Origin: an uncultured Ruminococcus sp.
Lineage (GTDB): Bacteria > Bacillota > Clostridia > Oscillospirales > Acutalibacteraceae
Assembly (NCBI GenBank): GCA_902773325.1
Contig: CACYDW010000080.1
Coordinates: forward strand, 1-34,142
DNA length: 34,142 bases
Reading direction: 5' to 3'
This document shows positions 23,101-30,242 of this stretch, in pieces (positions within the stretch are counted from its first letter, which is position 1; every line of letters starts with the position of its first letter). The position numbers and the translations under genes are program-made. Under the pieces are notes generated by a model. That model saw only the letters and a list, made by a program, of their open reading frames with translations, was not told the DNA's origin and ran no database searches.

Positions 23101-24217
23101 GCTTCTGCATCAGATTTCCCGAAAGGTATTCATCGGCAGTTTCCCAGCCCTTATAAAAGCATTCGCCCCAAGTTTCGGGATTTTGATAGATCGAGCCTTT
23201 CAGGGTTTTGATCACGGTTGTCAGCTCTTCGCCCGTTATGGCGGCAATATATTCGATATCCACACAGCCGAGATTCGTCAGGCTGAGAATCAGACCGTCC
23301 GAAATGCTGTCTGCATGAACATCCCTGCTGCGTTCATCATCCGTGAAGAGGTTCTCCCAATCCATGGGCAGCTCCATGGAAATAACCTCTTCCACGTGTG
23401 CCTCTTCGCGCTTTTTTTCCTCTTTTTTACGCTTCTGTTCCGCCTGCTTCTGCCTGCGTTCCTTTTCCTTCTGTGCCTGATTGACTTCATACATCAATTC
23501 TGAAATCTTGAAAAAACCGAGCTTACCTCCCAGCATTTGCTGTTCCATCCAGAAGTAATCGTTATAGATCTGATTGGCAGCATAAACCGTTTTCCACTTT
23601 TGTTGGATGTCACCTTTCAGATAGTCGCTTGCCTGCACAAATCCCTTATAGAAGCACTCCTCCCAGAGATCAATGTCCTGACAGACCAGTCCGGTATGTC
23701 TTGCCTTAATGACCACATTCTGAATAAGGTCGTTCACCAGCACCGCAATATATGCCATATCGATACAGCCCAAATCTACAACACATTTCATAATGGCAGC
23801 ACTGACGCTCGTGCAGCATCCTCTGACAGCAGTACACGTGTCGTAGGGGTTTTTCCAGTCCGGCGGCAGATCAAAGGATACTCTCTTATGTTGATCGGCA
23901 GCCGCTTTTTGAAGCTGACGTTTTAATTCCTGTGCCTGTTCCTGCTTCTGACTTTCAAGAATATCCTGTCGGAGCTGTTCCGGAGAGCGTCCTTCCGGCT
24001 GATCGTTTTTTGGCTGCTTCGTCTTTTTTGGCGGAACTGCTTTTTTCTTTTTGGCAACACGTCCCGAAACAGAAACCGCCTTGCCCTCCTGTAGGGAGCT
24101 CATCCGACTGAAAATATATTCAAGCTCCTCACTGTCCATTTCTTCACTGTCCAGATTAAAGATGAATTCGAGCTGCTGATAAGTCATGTGGTCGTATTTT
24201 TCGTACTGATTACCCAT
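20144..24217 (-). CDS. Large SNF2-like superfamily 2 helicase with duplicated N-terminal domain
   Basis: The protein has 1357 residues from the ATG at 24215-24217, which follows AGAGGTG; a GTG three codons upstream lies inside that site. Residue numbers below count from that upstream GTG. Residues about 50-115 are basic and charged. Two related segments of about 110 residues follow (117-230 and 284-397). They share DLGCIDMAYIA / NLGCVDIEYIA and WEECFYKGF / WGECFYKGW, and are separated by a charged coiled-coil. After a domain with VTLGSPWVPVSVIDSFLAYIL, the helicase core shows Walker A HDVGSGKT (~594-601), FVDEAHNFKN (~750), ATGTPITN and QREGRILRSGN (~1077-1087). The core resembles helicases of integrative elements and phages, but no methyltransferase domain is visible. 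Confidence 0.9.
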   Translation of the reverse strand: MGNQYEKYDHMTYQQLEFIFNLDSEEMDSEELEYIFSRMSSLQEGKAVSVSGRVAKKKKAVPPKKTKQPKNDQPEGRSPEQLRQDILESQKQEQAQELKRQLQKAAADQHKRVSFDLPPDWKNPYDTCTAVRGCCTSVSAAIMKCVVDLGCIDMAYIAVLVNDLIQNVVIKARHTGLVCQDIDLWEECFYKGFVQASDYLKGDIQQKWKTVYAANQIYNDYFWMEQQMLGGKLGFFKISELMYEVNQAQKEKERRQKQAEQKRKKEEKKREEAHVEEVISMELPMDWENLFTDDERSRDVHADSISDGLILSLTNLGCVDIEYIAAITGEELTTVIKTLKGSIYQNPETWGECFYKGWETADEYLSGNLMQKLRAAVEANEKYKGFFAENEQALLKLLPPVIDNRQIYVTLGSPWVPVSVIDSFLAYILGTKGRCFAYTAHDELTGSWNIKNKAHYKGYVRNTTVYGTDRIDALHIIEQTLNMKTVVVKDEVSSKKSKSGVVKVINRDETIAAVEKQNKLIEAFQKWVWKDKDRKKLLTDMFDRKFCCVLRRNFDGSFLRFPDMSSDVQLYPYQKDAVARMIFTPNTLLAHDVGSGKTYEMIAAGQEMRRMGLSQKNMYVVPNNITGQWKRIFEEMYPQARLLCIEPGSFLPSKRQTVLQEVRDGDFDGIVIAYSCFEQIPLSHQYYEDDILSQLQAVEEALEKNENAASALNRKKNHLQKQLESLGEEQDDDIIYFDSLGISRLFVDEAHNFKNVPFESKTNMVLGINKSGSKKCQDMLDKVRLIQKTNNGGGVVFATGTPITNSLTDAFIMQSYLQGGELALLDLNTFDAWIGMFAEKTTEFEVDVDTNSYRLATRFSRFHNLPELTALLSQIADFHAVDASDGIPEHDGYEDSVLEKTEAFSAYLDTISERADSVRKGQVAPTDDNMLKITTDGRKAALDLRLVMPDEPFSPHSKAARCAANAAEIYRRSTPFCGTQLIFCDTSTPKEGFNLYDEMKRLLTERGIPEGEIAFVHSAATEAKREKLFERVRNGEVRILIGSTFKLGLGVNIQNRLIALHHLDVPWRPADMTQREGRILRSGNTNPQVYIYRYITKGSFDAYSWQLLHTKQQFISNLLSGSLTERSGSDIDDVVLDYAQVKAIAVGNPLVKKRVEAANELVRYRSLQQKHIHTTLRLKSEYEGIPAKKQRQRENIARCERDTAFYAAWKQSSLPPVTARERKDEGEKRRLLREKIYAALKKNILDTEDTPLCSYRDFEIVLPAHMSEQMPYIWLQREGRYYVEMSDSEAGILTRIDNFLDELPKYLEKLCTNLRDMEAREAEIKKELDKDNQYTEKIEQLVREIEKLDKELGVKVS

Positions 24218-24334
24218 ATTCGTCACCTCTGCATAATCCGCAAGTGCTTCTCTCTGCCGACTGTATTATACTCCATAGGTTGTACAAGAAAATTCCCCGA
24301 TGGGTGCACCGCCAAGCAAAAAATCCATATATCG

Positions 24335-24364
24335 ATTATAGCATAGCTTTCCATTGAAATCCAA
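24335..24364 (-). promoter_or_regulatory. Promoter of the helicase-MoxR-VWA unit
   Basis: On the minus strand TTGGAT (24359-24364) and TATAAT (24335-24340) are 18 bases apart, about 110 bases upstream of the helicase ATG. A second TATAAT-like site near 24264 lacks a good -35. Confidence 0.6.
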
Positions 24365-24375
24365 CGGGGGGAAAC

Positions 24376-24402
24376 AAAAGCAGACCCGAAAGCCGGGTCT
24401 GC
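24376..24402 (-). terminator. Terminator of the pilus operon
   Basis: GCAGACCC (24380-24387) and GGGTCTGC (24395-24402) form a stem with a 7-base loop. On the minus strand it ends in TTTTGTTT, and on the plus strand in TTGTTTTTT. It separates pilC from the helicase promoter. Confidence 0.85.
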
Positions 24403-24444
24403 CCTTGTTTTTTAGAGAGTTGGGGTATTTGTAGTGTTCTTGTT

Positions 24445-25677
24445 TTATCCGATAACGCTGTATACACCGAACATGGGGAGAATCATTGCAACAACGAGTG
24501 TACCAACAACTACACCGATTACAACGGTCATGATAGGTGTCATCGCATCTGTAAGCTTCTGAACGGATTCATCAGACTGATCCTCAAAGAGGTTAGCCAT
24601 TTTAAAGAGAGAGTCACCGAGCATACCGGATTCCTCACCTACTCGGATCATCGAAACGAGGATCGCATCGAATACGGGGTGCTTTGCCATTGCATCATGA
24701 ATCGTAATACCGATCTGTACGTCATCAATAACGTGCTGAATATTCTCTCTTACGAAGGAATTCGGTACAGTTTCCTTTGCAAGGTTCATCGCTCTGTGAA
24801 TCGGGATACCGGCATCTGTCAGAGTGGACATCAGTCGGCAGAAACGAGCCAGAGAGCTTTCACGAATGATGGGACCAACCAGCGGAATCTTCATGATATA
24901 CTGATCAACAAACAGTGAAAAGGACTCGTTCTTCTTTTTCATCATGGAGAAGCCTACACCGATCACAACACCAACGAGGATCAACAGCCACCACCAAGCA
25001 ATCAGGAAGTCAGACAGACCCATCATTGCCTGCGTAATTCCCGGCAGCTCCGCACCGAAGCTTCCGTATACGTCCTTAAAGGTCGGAAGTACGACGATAC
25101 AAAGAATGAATACAACGACGATTACCAGTACGATCAGGAACAACGGGTACATCAATGCACTACGGATCTTACCGGACAGTGCCATCGTCTTTTTACAGAT
25201 CAGGGCGCACTGCTCAAATGCTTCATCAAGACGACCGTTTGCTTCACCGGCCTCAATAATACTGATGTAGACGACAGGGAAGCCGGCAAAATTTCTCATT
25301 GCCTGAGAGAGAGTAAAACCGGTATAGAGGTTTTCGTTCATCTCTTTCAGAATCTTCTGCATACTCTTGTCTTTTTCTGATTCGATCATAATGGACATGG
25401 ACATAGACAGGTTAACGCCTGCCTTCATCATCATTGCCATCTGGTTAAAGATCAGATAAAGCTTTTTGGGGGCGATTTTTTTGGTATGAATATCTCCGCC
25501 GAAGTCCATTTCCCAGATACTGGTAGGTTCATCGGCGTTTTTTCCGGCCTCGGAGATCTCCTGAACGATCAGACCGCGCTCACGGAGCTTACTCATAGCC
25601 TGTGATTGTGTTTCAGCATCTATAACGCCGGATTTCTTCTGATTTCTGGCGTTCATCGCCGTATATTTATACTTCAA
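24445..25677 (-). CDS. pilC: Type IV pilus inner-membrane platform protein PilC
   Basis: The protein has 410 residues with the two tandem T2SF domains of the PilC/GspF family. The first contains FNQMAMMMKAGVNLSMSMSI and MRNFAGFPVVYISIIEAGEANGRLDEA. The second contains RFCRLMSTLTDAGIPIHRAM and VRVGEESGMLGDSLFKMA-like residues near the end. About three membrane helices are visible, the last one at the C-terminus. The start codon is TTG with AAGGGAG nine bases upstream. PilC forms the platform on which PilB and PilT act. It is the last gene of the pilus operon. Confidence 0.96.
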   Translation of the reverse strand: MKYKYTAMNARNQKKSGVIDAETQSQAMSKLRERGLIVQEISEAGKNADEPTSIWEMDFGGDIHTKKIAPKKLYLIFNQMAMMMKAGVNLSMSMSIMIESEKDKSMQKILKEMNENLYTGFTLSQAMRNFAGFPVVYISIIEAGEANGRLDEAFEQCALICKKTMALSGKIRSALMYPLFLIVLVIVVVFILCIVVLPTFKDVYGSFGAELPGITQAMMGLSDFLIAWWWLLILVGVVIGVGFSMMKKKNESFSLFVDQYIMKIPLVGPIIRESSLARFCRLMSTLTDAGIPIHRAMNLAKETVPNSFVRENIQHVIDDVQIGITIHDAMAKHPVFDAILVSMIRVGEESGMLGDSLFKMANLFEDQSDESVQKLTDAMTPIMTVVIGVVVGTLVVAMILPMFGVYSVIG

Positions 25678-25691
25678 TACTGTTCACTCCC

Positions 25692-26738
25692 TTATCTTCT
25701 TGCGTCAGTATCACCAACATCAAAGCTCCATGCTTTAGCGATCTGTTCGGTGATAAGACCCTGTGCAAGAAGGTTCTCAATGCTCTTGCCCATGGTGATC
25801 ATACCATACTGCTGACCAAGCTGGATATTCTGCTGAATATTAGCGACTTTATTTTCACGTATAAGGTTACTGATAGCGTTTGTAACGAACATGATCTCAA
25901 ACGCTGCAATACGTCCGCCTGTTGCACGGGGCAGAAGTCTTTGAGAAATAACAGCCTTAAGGGAAGTTGAAAGCTGAACTCTGATCTGCTGCTGCTGGTC
26001 TGCGGGGAAGATATCTACAAGACGGTCGATCGTCTTAGCCGCACCTTCTGTATGTACGGTAGAGAAAACCAAGTGACCTGTTTCAGTTGCGGTAAGGGCG
26101 ATCTGAATGGACTCTCGGTCACGCATTTCACCTACGAGAATGATATCGGGGTCTTCACGCATGGCAGCACGAAGAGCCATAGGATATGAACGGCTGTCCA
26201 GTCCGATCTCTCTCTGGTTAATGATGCAGCGCTTCGGTGTATGAATAAACTCAACAGGGTCCTCGATGGTGATAATGTGTCTGCTCTTATACTTATTGAT
26301 CTCATTGAGCAGAGCCGCAAGGGTGGTCGATTTACCGGAGCCGGTAGGACCGCACATCAGAACCAGACCTGAGTTCAATTCAAGGGTCTTTTTGATTGAC
26401 TGCGGGAGGTTTAGGGTTGAAAGCTCAGGAACAACACTGTTAATTACACGGAGTACCAGTGCTGTACCGTTACGCTGTCTGAAAGCGTTCGCTCTGAAAC
26501 GGCCGCACTCACCGATCTCAACAGCGGCATCGGCCTCACCTGTCTGGAGAAATGTTTCAAAACGCGACTTGTTCAGTACGGCTTTGATAATAGCTGTAAC
26601 CTCCGCCTCATTGAGCGCGGGATCATTTGTGAAGAATACGTTGCCATGAAGTCTGTAAGCCGGGTGGTTACCTGACGCAATATGTACGTCGGATGCGCCC
26701 TTGCCAACGGCTTCTTTAACCAAGCTGTAAAAATCCAT
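25692..26738 (-). CDS. pilT: Pilus retraction ATPase PilT
   Basis: The protein has 348 residues, the usual length. Walker A is GPTGSGKST (130-138), followed by the Asp box IEDPVEFIH, Walker B LVGEMRD (~201-207) and the His box TGHLVFSTVHT. The PilT-specific C-terminal motif is present as AISNLIRENK (289-298), close to the canonical AIRNLIREGK. It disassembles pilin subunits from the fibre and so powers retraction. Its presence implies a dynamic pilus capable of twitching or DNA uptake. Confidence 0.97.
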   Translation of the reverse strand: MDFYSLVKEAVGKGASDVHIASGNHPAYRLHGNVFFTNDPALNEAEVTAIIKAVLNKSRFETFLQTGEADAAVEIGECGRFRANAFRQRNGTALVLRVINSVVPELSTLNLPQSIKKTLELNSGLVLMCGPTGSGKSTTLAALLNEINKYKSRHIITIEDPVEFIHTPKRCIINQREIGLDSRSYPMALRAAMREDPDIILVGEMRDRESIQIALTATETGHLVFSTVHTEGAAKTIDRLVDIFPADQQQQIRVQLSTSLKAVISQRLLPRATGGRIAAFEIMFVTNAISNLIRENKVANIQQNIQLGQQYGMITMGKSIENLLAQGLITEQIAKAWSFDVGDTDARR

Positions 26739-26840
26739 CTAAAATCTACCCCATTCATTTTTATATTTCAGGACCACAGGCACACCGGGGAGCAAAACAC
26801 ACAGTCCGCTCCCTGCGGCTGCACGATGATCAGTCCCAGA

Positions 26841-28538
26841 TCAGTCGTTGGAAATTGTCATATCAATGAACTCCTCATAAGAGGTAAGTCCCTGAAGTAC
26901 ATCTCGCCTTACGTTTTCTTTCATAGGAATCATACCCTCTTCGATGGCAAGCACCTTCAGGTCATCTGTACTTACTCCATCGGTGATCGCTCTTTTGAGC
27001 TTTGTCGTCAGAAGCATGACCTCATGTACTGCAATACGTCCCTTATAGCCCTTTTTACCACACTTTTCACAGCCTACAGGGCGGTAGAGCGTAATCGGCT
27101 CATTCGGGTCAAGATCCAGACCCAATCTTTCGTTCTGATCGGGCGTATATGCCTCCTTACATTCTACGCAAAGACGGCGGGCAAGCTTCTGTGCGATAAT
27201 ACCAAGCAGAGCCGAAGATACCATGTATGGCTCAATACCCATATCTACCAGACGGGCAACCGAGCTGGGAGCATCGTAGGTATGGAGGGTAGAGAGCACC
27301 AAGTGACCTGTGATAGCCGCCTGAACCGCGATTCCGGCTGTTTCACCGTCACGGATCTCACCGATCATGATAATATCGGGGTCCTGACGAAGAATGGAAC
27401 GCAGGGCTGCGGCGAAGGTCAGACCGGCTTTTTCGTTAACGTGTACCTGTGTGATACCGGGCTGGAGCTGCTCAACAGGATCCTCAACGGTGATGATGTT
27501 GATATCCTCACTCATAACCTCTCTGAGAGCGGTATAAAGCGTTGTTGATTTACCGGAACCGGTAGCGCCCGTAACAAGGATAATGCCGCGGTGGCTCTTG
27601 ACAAGGTGGTCGAACTTTGCAAGGTTTTCGGGCAGGAAGCCTATATTCTCCTTTTTAAGGTCCATACCGAGGGAGGTCGTAATACGCATAACGATCTTCT
27701 CACCGTAAACGCTGGGAAGTACTGAAATACGGAAGTCGATTTCCTTGCCGGCAACCTTATAGTTGATACGACCGTCCTGCGGAATACGTTTTTCTGCGAT
27801 GTTCATGTTTCCTATGAACTTGATACGTGATGTAACCGAAGGAATCAGCTCCGGGCTGGTTTCCATATAGATCTGGAGCTTACCGTCAATACGGAAACGA
27901 ATCCTGAGGCATTTCTCCATCGGTTCAATATGAATATCGGATACCTTGGAGAAGATTGCTTCCTCGATCATGGAGTTAACGAAACGGATGATCGGCTGAT
28001 CGTTGGCATTTGCATCTGCCGCAGCAGCCTCCGCTTCAAGCTGAGCCTTGGTCTTGCCGCCGCCCTGTGATTCAAGGAATTCCTTTGCGTCGTCCATTGC
28101 CTTCTGAGCCGCATAGATCTCACGCATCTTTGCTGTAATTTTAGACGGCTCTGCAATTACGGGTTTAACCTTATATTTTGTTGCAATTGAAATATCCTTG
28201 AGTCCCTGATAGTTCAGCGGGTCAGCGATCGCAACTGTAAGGAATCTGCCCTCCAGATCGACGGGGATCGCCATCGTCGAGTTTGCAAGCTCCTCAGACA
28301 TAACGCTGTTCAGTTCTTCAGGTATCTTAATATCGTCAAGGTCAAGATAAGGAATATAGAGCTGCTTTTCGAGTGCTTTGCAAACCTGCTGCTCGGTAAC
28401 GATCTTATCCTCAATGAGTAGATCCGCAATACGCTTGTTACTGGTTTTTTGTTTTTGCAAAACCTCCTCAAGCTGCTCCTCGGTAATATCACCGGAGTTA
28501 ATAAGAATTTGTCCGATTTTCAAGTTACTTACTCTCAT
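26841..28538 (-). CDS. pilB: Pilus extension ATPase PilB
   Basis: The protein has 565 residues. The N-terminal MshEN-type domain (about 1-145) has IGQILINSGDITEEQLEEVL; this domain type binds c-di-GMP in some proteins. The ATPase domain has Walker A GATGSGKST (324-332), IITVEDPVE, Walker B IIMIGEIRD and TGHLVLSTLHT. The zinc tetracysteine is intact (Cys 457, 460, 490, 493). It energises pilin assembly. The ATG follows GAGGAGCTGAAATA, 15 bases after the prepilin peptidase gene. A c-di-GMP link to the phosphodiesterase in this window is possible but unproven. Confidence 0.97.
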   Translation of the reverse strand: MRVSNLKIGQILINSGDITEEQLEEVLQKQKTSNKRIADLLIEDKIVTEQQVCKALEKQLYIPYLDLDDIKIPEELNSVMSEELANSTMAIPVDLEGRFLTVAIADPLNYQGLKDISIATKYKVKPVIAEPSKITAKMREIYAAQKAMDDAKEFLESQGGGKTKAQLEAEAAAADANANDQPIIRFVNSMIEEAIFSKVSDIHIEPMEKCLRIRFRIDGKLQIYMETSPELIPSVTSRIKFIGNMNIAEKRIPQDGRINYKVAGKEIDFRISVLPSVYGEKIVMRITTSLGMDLKKENIGFLPENLAKFDHLVKSHRGIILVTGATGSGKSTTLYTALREVMSEDINIITVEDPVEQLQPGITQVHVNEKAGLTFAAALRSILRQDPDIIMIGEIRDGETAGIAVQAAITGHLVLSTLHTYDAPSSVARLVDMGIEPYMVSSALLGIIAQKLARRLCVECKEAYTPDQNERLGLDLDPNEPITLYRPVGCEKCGKKGYKGRIAVHEVMLLTTKLKRAITDGVSTDDLKVLAIEEGMIPMKENVRRDVLQGLTSYEEFIDMTISND

Positions 28539-28553
28539 TATTTCAGCTCCTCG

Positions 28554-29498
28554 TTAAAGTCCAAATAATTTAAGATAGGACTCTGCTAAATACAGAACAA
28601 TATCAAAAAGCGAAAGATACGCAATTACGGCTACCGCTATATACGGGCCGAATGCAAAGTATGTGCCTCCGGTTTTGCTTTCCTCGTCGGCGGATTCATC
28701 CGAAGCGGTTTCCGGTGCTTCGTCATCGGTTACTTCTTCCGAAGCGGTTTCCGGTGCTTCGTCATCGGTTACTTCTTCCGAAGCGGTTTCCGGTGTTTCT
28801 TCACCGGCTGTTTTCTCCGCTGACGATGCCTCTTGTCCGCGAACCTTTCTGACGATCGCTATAACAACCAGACTGCCCATTGCCGCTACGACCGCAATAA
28901 AAAAGGTGCAGATCGTTCCGGTAATTCCGGCAAGCATACCAATGGCAGCAAACAGCTTCACATCGCCGAAGCCCATACCTTCTTTTTTATATACCAGCAT
29001 ACCGGCAACATCGACTAACAGCATAGCACCGGCACCGATCGCAATACCGACAAGCGGTGCCCACCATGTACTGTGGAGTACTCTGTAGGATCGCAGAATA
29101 TCATACAGGCTGATACCTGCACCGAGCAGTGCCAATGCGGCAGTAAACTGGTCGGGAATGATCATATATTTGATGTCTGATACAGCGATCATCAGTGCAA
29201 TTACGATGATGAGCGAAAAGGCAGCAAAATATATATCAAAGCCATGATTGAACTGCAGACGGCACATCACCAGACATACCGAGGTGAGTACCGAAAGCCA
29301 TACGCCCGAGCGCTTATAGCTTACCCGCTGCCCGCTGAGCAGCTCCGAAGCCGGCTCTTCACCGTACTCACAAAGCCATGCAGCGGGAACATGATTGATA
29401 ATATAATATGCAAGAAAGGTAAGCAAAAAACCTATGGGCACACAGAGAATTGTCCAGACAATTCCTTCTGTGGTCTGAAGATAATCTAAAATCTGCAT
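28554..29498 (-). CDS. pilD: Prepilin peptidase (A24 family) with acidic repeat insert
   Basis: The protein has 314 residues. It cleaves prepilins between Gly and Phe at the membrane. The two aspartates of the A24 family lie in VSDIKYMIIP (Asp 108) and GFGDVKL (Asp 179). Multiple membrane helices surround them. The Cys-rich methyltransferase domain of full-length PilD is not visible, so pilin N-methylation is uncertain. Residues about 222-278 form an acidic insert built on 13-residue repeats (ETASEEVTDDEAP) in a loop just before the conserved FGPYIAV. The insert is unusual for the family. Confidence 0.93.
   Translation of the reverse strand: MQILDYLQTTEGIVWTILCVPIGFLLTFLAYYIINHVPAAWLCEYGEEPASELLSGQRVSYKRSGVWLSVLTSVCLVMCRLQFNHGFDIYFAAFSLIIVIALMIAVSDIKYMIIPDQFTAALALLGAGISLYDILRSYRVLHSTWWAPLVGIAIGAGAMLLVDVAGMLVYKKEGMGFGDVKLFAAIGMLAGITGTICTFFIAVVAAMGSLVVIAIVRKVRGQEASSAEKTAGEETPETASEEVTDDEAPETASEEVTDDEAPETASDESADEESKTGGTYFAFGPYIAVAVIAYLSLFDIVLYLAESYLKLFGL
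28698..28800. repeat. 39-bp in-frame tandem repeat within the prepilin peptidase gene
   Basis: About two and a half copies of a 39-base unit built on TTCCGAAGCGGTTTCCGGTG. Each codes for 13 acidic residues. The copies are nearly identical, pointing to recent expansion. Confidence 0.9.
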
Positions 29499-29524
29499 AA
29501 TTGTATACCGTAGCAGTGCAAATA

Positions 29525-30160
29525 TTACTTAGAGGACTCAGCCTGAGAGGAGCTTGCAGGCTTTGTAGGCTCAACCTCTGTGTTAAAGTAGTAGAGGTTC
29601 ATGCTGAGGTTAACGTTATAGAGCTGCTCGGTGGAGGTTGCACCCGATGCCTGTTCAATGGCATTGACATTCAGGGTGTTTACATAATAGGAACCATCCG
29701 ACTCGATTTCAAGGTAATCCAGCGTTGCAAGAAGTGTTTCTTCAGAAGCTGTAAAGGTCAGTGCGATGCTTGTTGAATAGAGGGGGTAGCCGGCAACAGT
29801 TGATCTTCCCTCACTGTCCGGAACACCTTCTGTAATGGTAAAGTTATTAAGCTCGTAGTTCAGACCATTTACCATGTCACGAATGTCATCAGGGGACTGC
29901 TTCGCATTGACGAAAAGCTTTGCGCTGCGTTCCTCATACTCCGCTCTCATCTCATCGATCTTTGCCTGAACTGAATCTGCTCTTGAAAGATAGTCATTAT
30001 ACAAACTGATCTGTGACACAGCCGATGCATGATTCGATTCGTAGATCGGACGCTGCTCCCTGAAGGGTGCGTGTACCAGGAAAATGAATACCATCACTGC
30101 TATCAGCAAAACGATCAGCACAAAGATGTATGTAGGTATATTTACCGATTTTTTATCCAT
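29525..30160 (-). CDS. pilO: PilO-like pilus alignment protein
   Basis: The protein has 211 residues. A short cytoplasmic N-terminus is followed by one membrane helix (about residues 9-29), then a coiled-coil and a compact ferredoxin-like C-terminal half, with a Ser-rich tail. Position between the PilM-PilN fusion and the peptidase, plus the topology, support PilO; sequence identity in this family is low. It would pair with the PilN part of the upstream fusion. The ATG follows GACGGAGGTAAATAAC. Confidence 0.8.
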   Translation of the reverse strand: MDKKSVNIPTYIFVLIVLLIAVMVFIFLVHAPFREQRPIYESNHASAVSQISLYNDYLSRADSVQAKIDEMRAEYEERSAKLFVNAKQSPDDIRDMVNGLNYELNNFTITEGVPDSEGRSTVAGYPLYSTSIALTFTASEETLLATLDYLEIESDGSYYVNTLNVNAIEQASGATSTEQLYNVNLSMNLYYFNTEVEPTKPASSSQAESSK

Positions 30161-30242
30161 TGTTATTTACCTCCGTCAGGAAATTTACCGATGTTATTCG
30201 GCAGTTCGTTCTGATTATATGGCTGATGTCATATAATTCCGG

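Noticed and set aside
28663..29088. Ser/Ala-rich plus-strand frame with repeats opposite the prepilin peptidase
   Set aside because: The repeats are the antisense of the acidic insert; catalytic Asp motifs support the minus strand.
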